Shown: piece after piece, positions 33,839-47,443 of the stretch | Layout: every line of letters starts with the position of its first letter | Position numbering within the stretch: position 1 is the first letter of the stretch | Assembly (NCBI GenBank): GCA_036511855.1 | Contig: DATCBN010000039.1 | Span: forward strand, 1-55,531 | Source: Candidatus Eremiobacteraceae bacterium | GTDB lineage: Bacteria > Vulcanimicrobiota > Vulcanimicrobiia > Eremiobacterales > Eremiobacteraceae | Direction: 5' to 3' | Length of the DNA stretch: 55,531 nucleotides | Made by a program: the position numbers and the translations under genes | Notes under the pieces: model-generated | What the model saw: the letters and a program-made list of their open reading frames with translations, nothing else | Told to the model about the DNA's origin: nothing | Database searches by the model: none

Positions 33839-35407
33839 CTAGTGGCTCAACGACATCAGATTGAAGTCTTCCGCGGTGTCCGGATTCGGTATGAACCCGT
33901 TCACGCCGGACCGGAAGACGGTCGGCGGCGAATTGTGCGCGATAGGAACGGCCGGCACTTGATCGTGCACGAGCAATATCGCTTTTCTGTAGATCGCGTC
34001 GCGTTTCACGGGATCGGTTTCCACTTGGCCCGCCATCATCAACGCATGAAAGGCATCGTTCTTCCAAAAACAGACGTTGTTCGCACCGGGCGGTCTCGCG
34101 CTGTCCTTATCGAGAAGGGCGTAGAGAAAGTTGTCGGGGTCGCCATTGTCGCCGGACCAGCCGTAGAGCGCAAGGTCGTGTTCGCCGCCTTGGACTTTCG
34201 CGAGGTAAACGCCCCATTCAAAACCCTGCATCGTGGCTTGGATGCCGACTTTCGCAAGATCTTGCTGGATCGCTTCGGCGACGCGTTGCGGCTCCGGAAG
34301 ATACGGGCGCGGCGCGGTCATGAACCAAAGATGCGTGGTGAATCCGTGGGGGAAGCCCGCTTGCGCGAGCAATCTGCGCGCGTCGACAGGATCGTACGCG
34401 TACGGCGTGACCACGCCGTGCGGGCGTACGGCCGCAGGCAAGAACTCGTCGGCCGGAACGGCAGATGGATCGTAGAAGTCGCGCACGATGGCACGCGTAT
34501 CGATGGCCTCGGCGATGGCGCGCCGCACCAGCACGTTTGTAAACGGCGCATGCAATTCGTTCATCGACAAGAACATGAGATTATTCGGCGGCAGGTGATA
34601 GACGGTCAGTTTGGGATCTTTGCGGATCTGCGGCAATATGTCGGGTTGAGGGTATTCCCAACCGTCGATGTCGCCGTGCTGTAGCGCGAGCAGCGAAGTG
34701 GAGGCGTCCGGTATGTCACGCAGGATGACGGTCTTGATCTTCGCCTTCACACCCCAGTAGTCTGGAAATGCCGTCAGCGTGATGTGATCGTCCCTCACCC
34801 ACTCGGTCAGCATGTATGGGCCGGTTCCGATTGGGTGAAGGAAGTAATTCTCGCCTTGGCTCTTCACCGCGGCCGGCGAGGAAATGCTGAACGACGGCAT
34901 GGCGAAGTCGACGAGCAATGGTGCCACCGGCCGCGTGAGACCGAATTCCACCCGGTCGGGCGCGAGCACCGTCACGCGCGCGATCGTGCCCGGGTAACCG
35001 CCAAATTGGCTGGCGTAGTACGCAAAGTCGCCCCACTTGTGATACGGGTTGTTCGTGAACCGCCAGCGGTCAAAGTTGAATTTCACCGCGTCTGCGTCGA
35101 ACGCCGTGCCGTCGTGGAATTTCACGCCGTTCCGCAGAGTGAAGATCCACGTCTTGCCGTCTTTGCTTTCCGTCCAGGAAGTGGCCAAGCTTGGCTCGAC
35201 ATCGAACGAACCCGGTTTGTAACGCGTCAAACCCTCTGACGTGGAGCGTGCGACGTTCAGCGAATTGCCGTCCGGCGCCAACGCAAAATCCAAGGACACC
35301 GCGTCTTTGTTGCGCCCAAAGATCAGCGTGTCGCCCGCGCTTGTCTGTGGGCCGCCGCATCCTGCATTGAGCAAGGTCACCGCGAAAAGAACGAATGCCG
35401 CGCGCAT
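33839..35407 (-). CDS. Peptide/oligosaccharide ABC transporter substrate-binding lipoprotein (SBP family 5), copy 2
   Basis: A 522-residue paralog of the preceding protein. ATG 35407 gives MRAAFVLFAVTLLNAGCGG, a lipoprotein signal with lipobox LNAGC. Family blocks are WTESKDGKTWIFTLRNGVKFHDGTAFDADAVKFN, FSISSPAAVKSQGENYF and YGWSGDNGDPDNFLYALLDKDS. The longer frame up to 35587 has no homology-like content and is inside the upstream gene. The tandem pair differ enough to bind different ligands. It is 8 bp after the stalk-domain gene. Confidence 0.92.
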   Translation of the reverse strand: MRAAFVLFAVTLLNAGCGGPQTSAGDTLIFGRNKDAVSLDFALAPDGNSLNVARSTSEGLTRYKPGSFDVEPSLATSWTESKDGKTWIFTLRNGVKFHDGTAFDADAVKFNFDRWRFTNNPYHKWGDFAYYASQFGGYPGTIARVTVLAPDRVEFGLTRPVAPLLVDFAMPSFSISSPAAVKSQGENYFLHPIGTGPYMLTEWVRDDHITLTAFPDYWGVKAKIKTVILRDIPDASTSLLALQHGDIDGWEYPQPDILPQIRKDPKLTVYHLPPNNLMFLSMNELHAPFTNVLVRRAIAEAIDTRAIVRDFYDPSAVPADEFLPAAVRPHGVVTPYAYDPVDARRLLAQAGFPHGFTTHLWFMTAPRPYLPEPQRVAEAIQQDLAKVGIQATMQGFEWGVYLAKVQGGEHDLALYGWSGDNGDPDNFLYALLDKDSARPPGANNVCFWKNDAFHALMMAGQVETDPVKRDAIYRKAILLVHDQVPAVPIAHNSPPTVFRSGVNGFIPNPDTAEDFNLMSLSH

Positions 35408-35415
35408 GCCGGCTG

Positions 35416-36915
35416 CTACGATCCGGAGATGATGAAGGACCATTTGTATTCCAGCGCATTGCCGGCGGTATCGATGCCGCGAAGCCTCACGGAAACCGGG
35501 CCCGTGCCGAGATCGTCTTGCGGAAGATACGAGATGAAATCGGACGTGCGGATGGCGGCAGCCGAAACGTCGATTCCATCCACCCATAGTCGAAGCGAAT
35601 CAACCTGCATTCCTAAATCTCCGAGCGTCGCGAACGTGGCGAATAGGCTTGGACGCCGGTTGTTGACCGAAGCGCCCGACGCCGGTGCCGCTTCTCTGAC
35701 GGAAGGCGGGGTGGTGATGATCGTGAGCGGGTCGGCGGCGACCGCCTGTGCGCGGACCGTGCCTTTCGCTGCCCGCACGATGATGGGCGCGTTGATGAAA
35801 TTCGTGCCCACTTGCACGTCGAAGGAACCTTCGTAGCGGCCGGGCTGTGTCTCCGGCATTTGAACGCCGCCCACGAGGTCTCCGATATCGAATGAGACGT
35901 CGGCGCCGCGCGACCCGTTTGCGACGACGTCCAGCACTTGACCGGCGCGCAGCGCCTGGTCGGCGTTGTCGCTGACTGAGTCGATACGCAAAGCATCGGG
36001 TTGCGGTGCGGCAGTCGCCGTGGAACCCGGCGCCGCCGGGGAGAGCGCGACGACGTCGCGGACTTTGCCCGTTTTTGGATCCGCCCGCACCGTGACCATA
36101 TCCGCGGCTTTCAGATCGCCAAGGGTCGCAGTTTGTCCGTCGAGAGAAACGGCGGTGGCCGCCTTGTCGCCGTTGACCACTCGTCCATTCGTCAAGACCA
36201 TGCTCCAACCGGCGACGCTGGCCACCGTTCCGGTATAGCCGGTGAAGATATCTGCGATCGAGGCGAGCGCGCCGGCACCGTCAAGCACCGCGATAAGTGT
36301 GTCGCCCGGCCGGACCTGAGAGATGGACCCGTTGCCCGTGATGTTGCCGCGCGTCTCGCGAAATTGGATCTTGACGCCGGGCGGCACCGCGATGCGATAT
36401 TCCTGTTGATCGACGCCGATGTAGACCGCGGGTGAACTCCCGGTGAGATCGACGCGATTCACCGTGCCCTGCAGCGTGCGAGAGAGCGCGACTTGCGTCG
36501 ACGAAGCCGCTCCCGACGGCACAACAGAGCTGTTGGCCGACGTGATCAGCACCCGGTGCGCCGGGCCGTCGAACGCGACGCTGGCGCCAAGGCCGGCCGC
36601 AAGCGAACGCAGCGGCAACATCACGCGGCCCTGCATGAGAAGCGGCGCCGCGTTGAGGGCGACGCGCTGGCCGTTGACGAGCGCGCTTGGTTCGCCGATG
36701 CGCATGACTACTTGGCGGACGACCGTCGTGAAGGTGACGGTCTTCGCATGGCCGTCGAAGGCGACATCGGCGTTCAACGCACCGGCCGCCGACCGCAGCG
36801 ACACGTACGTCTTATCCTTGACGGTGACGACTGAACTCGCGGGCAGCTTCGTGCCGTCCACGAACACGACCGTCGCGGGGCCGCCGATGAGTGCGGCAAG
36901 GACGAGAGCGATCAC
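35416..36915 (-). CDS. Exported protein with tandem copper-amine-oxidase-like (stalk) domains
   Basis: 499 residues with an N-terminal signal segment (MIALVLAALIGGPATVVFV). Two copper amine oxidase N-terminal-like domains follow: TKLPASSVVTVKDKTYVSLRSAAGALNADVAFD, and a second around LMQGRVMLPLRSLAAGLGASVAFD. The two match each other in the Y/MLPLRSL-A-LGA-V-FDG pattern. A long beta-rich region with Ig-like segments (GQVLDVVANGSRGADVSFDIG; TGPVSVRLRGIDTAGNALEYKW) completes the chain. These domains occur in secreted surface proteins and do not carry the oxidase chemistry. Its stop is next to the SBP gene and its start overlaps the glycosyltransferase stop (ATGA). Confidence 0.85.
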   Translation of the reverse strand: MIALVLAALIGGPATVVFVDGTKLPASSVVTVKDKTYVSLRSAAGALNADVAFDGHAKTVTFTTVVRQVVMRIGEPSALVNGQRVALNAAPLLMQGRVMLPLRSLAAGLGASVAFDGPAHRVLITSANSSVVPSGAASSTQVALSRTLQGTVNRVDLTGSSPAVYIGVDQQEYRIAVPPGVKIQFRETRGNITGNGSISQVRPGDTLIAVLDGAGALASIADIFTGYTGTVASVAGWSMVLTNGRVVNGDKAATAVSLDGQTATLGDLKAADMVTVRADPKTGKVRDVVALSPAAPGSTATAAPQPDALRIDSVSDNADQALRAGQVLDVVANGSRGADVSFDIGDLVGGVQMPETQPGRYEGSFDVQVGTNFINAPIIVRAAKGTVRAQAVAADPLTIITTPPSVREAAPASGASVNNRRPSLFATFATLGDLGMQVDSLRLWVDGIDVSAAAIRTSDFISYLPQDDLGTGPVSVRLRGIDTAGNALEYKWSFIISGS

Positions 36916-38006
36916 AGGCGCAGCGCCTCACGGTAGACGTCGGCGGTCATTCGCGCCGTGCGATCCCAAGTGAATGCTCGCGCGCGGCTGCGCCCTCGGG
37001 CGCGAAGCGCGTCGATCTCGGGTCCTCCCGCGATCACGGTCTTCAACTGTTCCGCCAACGACGCAGCGTCGTCGTGCGCGAACGTGAGCGCGGCGTCGCC
37101 CGCGACCTCGAGCAGCGCCGGCGTTTGCGAGACGATCACCGGCGCACCCGCCGCCATCCCCTCTAGCACCGACAATCCAAACCCCTCATACGATGACGGC
37201 TGCACCGCAGCCGCGCATCCCGCGTACAGCGCTACGAGATCCTCTACGTCCACATGCCCGAGCGGCACAATTCTTCCGTATCTCGAAGCGTACCTATCGC
37301 TCACAAATGTGAACGGTCCGTCCTCGGTCAGCGCGAGATCGCATGGCACTTCCAGCTTGCTCCACGCTTCCGCAAGCGTTTCGAGATTTTTGTGCTTGCG
37401 GTGATTGCCGGCGTACAACACGTACGGTGCGAGCAGGCCGAACCGCTCGCGCGCTGCGTGAGATCTCACGGCGCGCGCCGATTCCTCGACGTAGTATTTT
37501 TCTGCGACGCCCAACGGAACCACGCGCACTGAACTTTCAGCAAGATCGAGATGACGTTTGAGATCCGGCAATGTGGCGCGAGCATCGGTGATCACCGCAC
37601 GCGCGGCGTGAGCGAGCGGTTTTGCGACGAACGTGTAGTACACCGGAATCTTCCAGGAGAAGTATTCCGAAAACCGGCGGTGGATGAGATCGTGAATGGT
37701 GTACACGAACGGCACGGGCGAGAATCGCGGAGCATAGACCGACATGAAGTGGCTGAGATCGGCGCGGCCTCGCATAAGCCGGGGAAGCGTGACCTGTTCA
37801 CCAAATGAAAAATTGGCGGCGGCTGCATCGCTGATCCGGATCACCTCGACGCTGGGAGCGTGAATGTCGGCGTTGGTCACGATTATGAAATTGAGATCGG
37901 GGGCTACGCCCGGCAGGCGAGCGACGAGCTCGCGCACGTACGTTTTCATGCCGACGGACATCTGGCGCGTGAACCGAGCGTCCAGTACCACGTTCGGCGG
38001 CGGCAT
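36912..38006 (-). CDS. GT4-type glycosyltransferase (GT-B, group 1)
   Basis: A 364-residue retaining glycosyltransferase. The N-terminal acceptor domain has FTRQMSVGMKTYVRELVARLP. The C-terminal nucleotide-sugar domain has YVLYAGNHRKHKNLETLAEAW, the E-x7-E motif in QPSSYEGFGLSVLEGMAAGAPVIVS, and a closing AFTWDRTARMTADVYR. No signal peptide or membrane span is present, so it acts in the cytoplasm, probably on cell-surface polysaccharide. It opens the run that leads to the SBP genes. ATG 38006 is used. Confidence 0.92.
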   Translation of the reverse strand: MPPPNVVLDARFTRQMSVGMKTYVRELVARLPGVAPDLNFIIVTNADIHAPSVEVIRISDAAAANFSFGEQVTLPRLMRGRADLSHFMSVYAPRFSPVPFVYTIHDLIHRRFSEYFSWKIPVYYTFVAKPLAHAARAVITDARATLPDLKRHLDLAESSVRVVPLGVAEKYYVEESARAVRSHAARERFGLLAPYVLYAGNHRKHKNLETLAEAWSKLEVPCDLALTEDGPFTFVSDRYASRYGRIVPLGHVDVEDLVALYAGCAAAVQPSSYEGFGLSVLEGMAAGAPVIVSQTPALLEVAGDAALTFAHDDAASLAEQLKTVIAGGPEIDALRARGRSRARAFTWDRTARMTADVYREALRL

Positions 38007-38197
38007 GGGCGCTCGTTCGACTTGTAGGGCTTTTGGCCTTGGTCGTGGCCACGCGACCTATAAGGGCAGAGTATGATTGGTCACTTCTAATCAATTCGCC
38101 CCATAGTTGGCAGGGTGTGGAGTATGTTACGTCACAAAACAGTTCTTCGCCTATTTATTCGTCGGACCGGGCGAGAAAGACCCTGAGGAGGGGCGCG

Positions 38198-38592
38198 GTG
38201 GGCCTGACCGGGATACTTTTCGCATGGAGCGCCAAGGCTGCGCAGGCATCGCGCGAGCGCGCCCATTTGCGACGGTCGATGGCTGACACATCGGTCCTCA
38301 CGTCCATCTCAACAGGTCAGCTGGCTCCGGTGCGACTCGTCGATCTATCGGTGAGCGGCGCTCGCATCCAAACCACCGCGCAGATCAAACCGGGCGACGA
38401 GATCTGCCTCTCATTGCGCGTCGCGAACGGCACCGAACTGCAATTGTCGGCACTTGTCATCCACACGTTGTACACCTATGACGCGTCCGGCGCGGAATTC
38501 GGCGTACGTTTTCACTCCACGCACGCCGCCGACCGCCGCTTGCTTTCGCAATACATCGAACGTCAGGCCGCTCGCGTCGCCGTCGCTGCCGA

Positions 38593-38596
<4 letters not shown>
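38198..38596 (+). CDS. PilZ domain protein (cyclic di-GMP receptor candidate)
   Basis: 132 residues from GTG 38198, chosen because GAGGAGG lies 6 nt before it; the frame is open upstream to 38033 but that part has no ribosome site. The c-di-GMP site motifs are recognisable: RERAHLRRS (R-x3-R type), and VRLVDLSVSGARIQT (D-x-S-x-x-G). A PilZ barrel continues with KPGDEICLSLRVANG and GAEFGVRF. It would report second-messenger levels to a partner, perhaps an exopolysaccharide or motility system. It is divergent from the GT4 gene and converges on the GT2 gene, with a 4-bp overlap at the ends. Confidence 0.88.
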
Positions 38597-43138
<4,542 letters not shown>

Positions 43139-43154
43139 TCTGCGGCGTACCTTG

Positions 43155-44054
43155 TCAAGCCCAGTCGCGAGGATGCAAATAGGCGAGCGCCGCTTCCTCG
43201 CGGCTTCCCGGCTCTGGCGCGTACCCGTATTGCCAACGCGCCAGTGGCGGAAGCGACATGAGAATAGATTCCGTCCGGCCTCCCGTCGCTAGGCCAAACG
43301 CCGTCCCTCGATCATAAATAAGGTTGAATTCGACGTAGCGCCCGCGCCGGTACAGTTGGAATTGACGCTCTCTGTCGGCGAACGGTTCGTCCCGGCGACG
43401 CTCGACGATGGGCGCATAGGCATGGATGAATGACGACCCGCAATCCCGCACGAATGCGAAGTCGGCGTTGAAGTCGTCGCGCAGGTAATCGAAAAAGATG
43501 CCGCCGACTCCGCGCATCTCGCCACGGTGCGGCAACGTGAAATAGTCGTCGCACCAACGCTTGAAATGCGGATAGTGTGCGGGATCGTGGCGATCGCATG
43601 CGGATTTCCACACGGCGTGGAAGTGCTGGCAATCCTCGTCGTACGGATAGTACGGCGTGAGATCGCTGCCTCCGCCGAACCAACTGTCATCCCCGCGCTC
43701 GAAGTAGCGAAAATTCGCGTGGACGGTCGGCACCATCGGATTATGCGGGTGCAGGACAAGCGAGATGCCCGTTGCGTAAAACCGGCGCTCTTCTCCACCA
43801 AGCTTCTTCAGCGCGATATCGTCGAATTCGCCCCACACCGCGGACGAGTTGACGCCGGCCTGTTCAAATACGGCGCCGTCGGTCATCACCGCCGTGTCGC
43901 CGCCTCCGCCACCGGGCCTCTGCCAGATATCGTGCACGAATTTGCCGCGTCCGTCGCAGGCTTCCAGAAACGCGCAGAGATCGGACTGCGTCTGCTCCAC
44001 CCACGCGCGGACGGAACTTGAGGCCGTCGTGAAAGCGTTGCTCGCGCCGGTCAT
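43155..44054 (-). CDS. hemF: Oxygen-dependent coproporphyrinogen III oxidase
   Basis: HemF converts coproporphyrinogen III to protoporphyrinogen IX using O2. The 299 residues include RPGGGGGDTAVMTDGAVFEQAGVNSSAVWG, the conserved VHANFRYFE, the SDLTPYYPYDEDCQHFH block and KRWCDDYFTLPHRGEMRGVGGIFFDYL, all diagnostic. The O2-dependent form implies an aerobic lifestyle; no hemN is seen here. ATG 44054 overlaps the prmC stop by 4 bp. Confidence 0.95.
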   Translation of the reverse strand: MTGASNAFTTASSSVRAWVEQTQSDLCAFLEACDGRGKFVHDIWQRPGGGGGDTAVMTDGAVFEQAGVNSSAVWGEFDDIALKKLGGEERRFYATGISLVLHPHNPMVPTVHANFRYFERGDDSWFGGGSDLTPYYPYDEDCQHFHAVWKSACDRHDPAHYPHFKRWCDDYFTLPHRGEMRGVGGIFFDYLRDDFNADFAFVRDCGSSFIHAYAPIVERRRDEPFADRERQFQLYRRGRYVEFNLIYDRGTAFGLATGGRTESILMSLPPLARWQYGYAPEPGSREEAALAYLHPRDWA

Positions 44055-44944
44055 TCGCGCTCCGGCTTGGCTAATGCAACAACCACGAGTCGCGCTCTAT
44101 CGGATAGGTCTTCGCGAACTTCGACCCGCCCGTTTGTAAATGCCGTTCGTGCGAGCGCCGCGAGTTCGTAGGCGTTATGCGGCCCGCATTCGCAATAAAG
44201 CGATCCGGTACTTCGCAGATAGCGCGGCGCCGCGACCAGCATGCGACGATAGACGTCGAGCCCGTCGGCACCGCCGAATAGCGCAAGAGCCGGCTCGTGC
44301 TCGCGGACCTCGGCGGCAAGATCCGGATCATCGGAGGCGACGTACGGCAGATTCGCGACGATCGCGTCGAATGTGAGACTTGGAGGAACCGGTTCGAAGA
44401 GATCGCCCTGCAACACTGTGATGCGGTCGAGGAACAAATGCGCTTCGACGTTCGCGCGCGCCACCGCAAGCGCGGCATCGCTCGCATCCACCGCCCAAAG
44501 CTGTGCGCGCGGAAGCGCGTTTGCGAGCGCGCAGGCGATTGCTCCGCTACCCGTGCCCATATCCAAGATGTCGACAGATCGCCCCCGCCAATCTTCAACG
44601 ACCGCCTCAACCAGCTCTTCGGTCTCCTGGCGCGGCACGAGGACGTGCTTATCGACCGCGATCCGTAGACCGCGAAACTCTTTGAAGCCAACCAGGTACG
44701 CGATCGGCTCGCCGGCCATCCTCCGCGACGTGAGATCCGCAAGTCTTTGCGCGCGGCTGTGATCCATCAAGTTGTCGCCGTACGCCACGACTGCTGACGC
44801 GTCGAGCCCGGTGACGTGACCGGTCAACAGCCGAGCCTCGAGCCACGGCGCTTCCGAGACGGTCGCCAGTCGTCGGCGGCATGCCTCGACCGCTCCCGCG
44901 ATCGTCAGAGGTTTGTCCGCAGCCGTAGGATGCACGCGTCCCAT
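44051..44944 (-). CDS. prmC: Peptide chain release factor N5-glutamine methyltransferase
   Basis: PrmC methylates the GGQ glutamine of release factors. The 297 residues have an N-terminal helical domain (AVEACRRRLATVSEAPWLEARLL), the SAM motif DILDMGTGSGAIACALA, DASDAALAVAR, and the catalytic NLPYV (a variant of NPPY). ATG 44944 is used. It lies 4 bp after prfA, its substrate gene, a common arrangement, and its end overlaps hemF by ATGA. Confidence 0.95.
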   Translation of the reverse strand: MGRVHPTAADKPLTIAGAVEACRRRLATVSEAPWLEARLLTGHVTGLDASAVVAYGDNLMDHSRAQRLADLTSRRMAGEPIAYLVGFKEFRGLRIAVDKHVLVPRQETEELVEAVVEDWRGRSVDILDMGTGSGAIACALANALPRAQLWAVDASDAALAVARANVEAHLFLDRITVLQGDLFEPVPPSLTFDAIVANLPYVASDDPDLAAEVREHEPALALFGGADGLDVYRRMLVAAPRYLRSTGSLYCECGPHNAYELAALARTAFTNGRVEVREDLSDRARLVVVALAKPERE

Positions 44945-44948
44945 GATC

Positions 44949-46040
44949 TTACGCGACGGCATCGCCGTCCGCGAGCCGGCGGCGTTCTTCATCGGCGAGC
45001 AACGCATCGACGACGATGTCGAGATCTCCGGCTAAGATGCCCTTGAGGTTGCCGGTCGACAATCCGATGCGATGATCCGTCAGCCGGTCTTGCGGAAAAT
45101 TGTAGGTGCGGATCTTCTCGCTGCGGTCCCCGGTGCCCACTTGCGCGCGCCGCGCCGATGCTGCCGCTTCGGACTGCTCGCGCAGTTTGGCTTCGTAGAG
45201 GTGCGCGCGCAGCAGTTGCATCGCGCGCTCGCGGTTTTGGAGCTGGGACCGTTCTTCTTGGCATGCGACGACGATGCCGCTCGGACGGTGGGTGATGCGG
45301 ATGGCCGATTCCGTCTTGTTGACGTGCTGTCCGCCCGCGCCTTGCGCGCGATACGTGTCGATTTGAAGGTCGACCGGATTTATCTCGATCTCAAACGCCT
45401 CGACTTCCGGCATCACGGCCACGGTGGCGGTGGATGTGTGGATGCGGCCACTCGCTTCGGTGGCGGGTACGCGCTGCACTCGGTGCACGCCGCTCTCGTG
45501 TTTGAACAAGCGGTATGAACCCGCGCCCTTCACGCCAAGAATGACTTCTTTGAATCCGCCGGCCTGAGTTTCCACCGTGCTCACAAGCTCATGCTTGAGT
45601 TTGCGGGCCTCGGCGAATCGCGCGTACATCCGCATGAGATCGCCGGCGAACAAGCTTGCTTCGTCGCCGCCTGTGCCCGCGCGGATCTCTACGAAGATGT
45701 CCTTGTCGTCGTTTGGATCTTTCGGCACGAGCAGCATCTTGATGTGCTCGGTGAGTTCGGCCGTACGTGCGCGAAGAGATTGCACCTCGGCGCGTGCCAT
45801 CGCGACGATGTCGGGATCGGTGTCGCGCGCCATGCCTTCGGCGTCGGCGAGTTGTGCTAGTGCGGCCTTGTACTCGTCGTAGGCGCGCACCACCGGCTCG
45901 AGCGAAGCGCGTTCCTTCGCGAGCTTTGTGCTTTCCTCTTGATCGTAGTTTGCGCCCATAGCCGCCATTCGCGCTTCAATATCTTTGAAGCGATCTTCGA
46001 CGGCGGCTAGACGGGCTTCGAGTGTTGATCTTTGATCCAT
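44949..46040 (-). CDS. prfA: Peptide chain release factor 1
   Basis: RF1 recognises UAA and UAG. The 363 residues carry the stop-codon reading motif P-A-T in QRVPATEASGRIHTS and the catalytic GAGGQHVNKTESAIRITH. Helical domain 1 (RSTLEARLAAVEDRFKDIEARMA) is at the N-terminus. It lies before prmC. The ATG at 46040 starts with MDQRSTLEARL. Confidence 0.97.
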   Translation of the reverse strand: MDQRSTLEARLAAVEDRFKDIEARMAAMGANYDQEESTKLAKERASLEPVVRAYDEYKAALAQLADAEGMARDTDPDIVAMARAEVQSLRARTAELTEHIKMLLVPKDPNDDKDIFVEIRAGTGGDEASLFAGDLMRMYARFAEARKLKHELVSTVETQAGGFKEVILGVKGAGSYRLFKHESGVHRVQRVPATEASGRIHTSTATVAVMPEVEAFEIEINPVDLQIDTYRAQGAGGQHVNKTESAIRITHRPSGIVVACQEERSQLQNRERAMQLLRAHLYEAKLREQSEAAASARRAQVGTGDRSEKIRTYNFPQDRLTDHRIGLSTGNLKGILAGDLDIVVDALLADEERRRLADGDAVA

Positions 46041-46080
46041 GTGCGGAATTCCTCACGATCGAGTGGCGATCGCTATCCCG

Positions 46081-46887
46081 CTACAACTTTGGGGCGTTGG
46101 CGTCCGTCGCGTCGGCCTGCGTGGAATCGGATTTGTTCGCGACGGTTTCGGTTGTCGACGTGGCTTCGGTTGACGCCGTGGCATCGGTTGACGCGGCGGC
46201 TTGTGTCTGCTCTACCGCTTCGGCATCGGTCGCCTTAGGCGTTGCCGCGGCCTTCGGCGCCTTGTCGGCCTTCGGTGCGCCTTCAGCCTTTGGCGCCTTC
46301 GGCGCACGCGGCGCGCGGGGCGTCTTCGCCTTGACCGGCTTTTCTGCCGGCGGAGTTGCGGTGTCGGCGGGTGCCGCGATTGCGTCGGCCACTGCGACGG
46401 GCTCCGGCGCTGGGCTGGGTTGTGTTACAGCCGGCGTGGCTTCGAGCACGACCGGAACCTCCGGCGTTGCAAAGGCTTCTTGAGGTGCGGCGGTATCTGT
46501 CGAAGCTGCTGCGGCTTCCGGTGCAGCCTTCGCAACGTCCGGTGACGCTGCCGCCTCCGGTTGATGCTCAACAGGCGAAGGCTTGATCTCCGCTGTGGTC
46601 TGGGCCGGCGCGGCCTCGACCTTTGCGGGCTTGGCGGGGGCCGGTGGCGCGGCGGCCTTTGCTTCCGCTTTCTTCAACTTCTTGCTGGACACCGCGCCGT
46701 ATTTCGTCATGAACTTCTCGACGCGGCCTTCGGTGTCGACAAATTTCTGTTTTCCGGTGAAGAACGGATGACACGCAGAACAGATTTCTACGTGCAGTTT
46801 CTCTCGCGTCGAACCGGTGGTGAATTTGTTTCCGCATGCGCATACGACGTGCGCCTCATGCCATGCTGGGTGGATCTTCTCTCTCAC
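46081..46887 (-). CDS. rpmE: Ribosomal protein L31 with long Ala/Pro/Lys/Thr-rich C-terminal extension
   Basis: The first 70 or so residues are a full zinc-type L31: [50 protein letters not shown] and VEKFMTKYG, with ligands C16, C18, C36 and C39. The family normally ends near residue 70. Here the frame continues for about 198 residues of low-complexity Ala, Pro, Lys, Thr and Glu ([55 protein letters not shown]). GTG 46887 has AAAGG 8 nt before it. The open frame is clean to TAA with no internal start expected, so it looks like one protein. The tail should be disordered. Confidence 0.9.
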   Translation of the reverse strand: MREKIHPAWHEAHVVCACGNKFTTGSTREKLHVEICSACHPFFTGKQKFVDTEGRVEKFMTKYGAVSSKKLKKAEAKAAAPPAPAKPAKVEAAPAQTTAEIKPSPVEHQPEAAASPDVAKAAPEAAAASTDTAAPQEAFATPEVPVVLEATPAVTQPSPAPEPVAVADAIAAPADTATPPAEKPVKAKTPRAPRAPKAPKAEGAPKADKAPKAAATPKATDAEAVEQTQAAASTDATASTEATSTTETVANKSDSTQADATDANAPKL

Positions 46888-46994
46888 GTGACTTGCCTTT
46901 CGATGCGCTGCCCGGCGGTTGACTAAATGGGATTTTGGCAAGACGAGTTGTGGTTCGTCTTGTGTCCCGCATACCGCCACGTGCGCCGAGAAAT

Positions 46995-47003
46995 AGTATA
47001 ACA
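46995..47003 (-). promoter_or_regulatory. Extended -10 promoter upstream of rpmE
   Basis: On the minus strand TGTTATACT matches an extended -10 (TGn-TATACT). No good -35 is seen at 17 nt, as is common with extended -10 elements. Transcription would begin about 100 nt before the rpmE start. Confidence 0.5.
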
Positions 47004-47098
47004 CAGGGTGGCAAGGCCCGGCTGTCGCGCTGCGACTTGACACCCACCCTTTTTCGCGGGAAAACCCCGCCACAACGCAGTCCAAGGAGGATCGTACC

Positions 47099-47392
47099 AT
47101 GGCTTGGCTTCCTATAGTAGCGACCGCTGCCGAGCTCATCGGCCAGCATGCCACCGACGCGGCGCAAACGGCCATGCTCGGTATGGATGAAACCCATCAG
47201 CTCATGCTTCAGGCGCGGGAAATGGCCCACCAGGAGGTCATGGACGATCGATCAGAGCGCTTCAACGAGGCGATTCAAGAACGGTCCGAGCGCATGCGAG
47301 AACGATCTCTCCTCGACGATCTGAACATGACCGATCGAAAAATCGACGACAAGCTGACGAAGGATTGGATCGGTCTCATCCGCGGACAATAG
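47099..47392 (+). CDS. Hypothetical small helical protein with strong ribosome site
   Basis: 97 residues starting at ATG 47099 with AAGGAGGA 9 nt before it, one of the best ribosome sites in the window. The N-terminus is mildly hydrophobic ([15 protein letters not shown]). The rest is a highly charged Met/Gln/Glu/Arg helix ([40 protein letters not shown]), ending in [10 protein letters not shown]. It resembles the small coiled-coil components seen in secretion or phage-like assemblies, but no family is certain. It is isolated, followed by a terminator at 47421-47443. Confidence 0.7.
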   Translation: MAWLPIVATAAELIGQHATDAAQTAMLGMDETHQLMLQAREMAHQEVMDDRSERFNEAIQERSERMRERSLLDDLNMTDRKIDDKLTKDWIGLIRGQ

Positions 47393-47420
47393 CGGGCACG
47401 TAATCGATATGGTAGCAAAG

Positions 47421-47443
47421 CGGCCGGTACACCCGGCCGTTTT
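47421..47443. terminator. Bidirectional terminator between convergent small genes
   Basis: CGGCCGG and CCGGCCG pair around a short TACAC loop, followed by TTTT on the plus strand; the minus-strand flank CTTTGC is weaker. It ends the gene at 47099-47392 and converges with the gene at 47443-47787. Confidence 0.75.

Noticed and set aside
33065-34684. A 539-codon plus-strand frame over the two SBP genes
   Set aside because: Antisense shadow of strongly conserved substrate-binding proteins; no ribosome site or domain.
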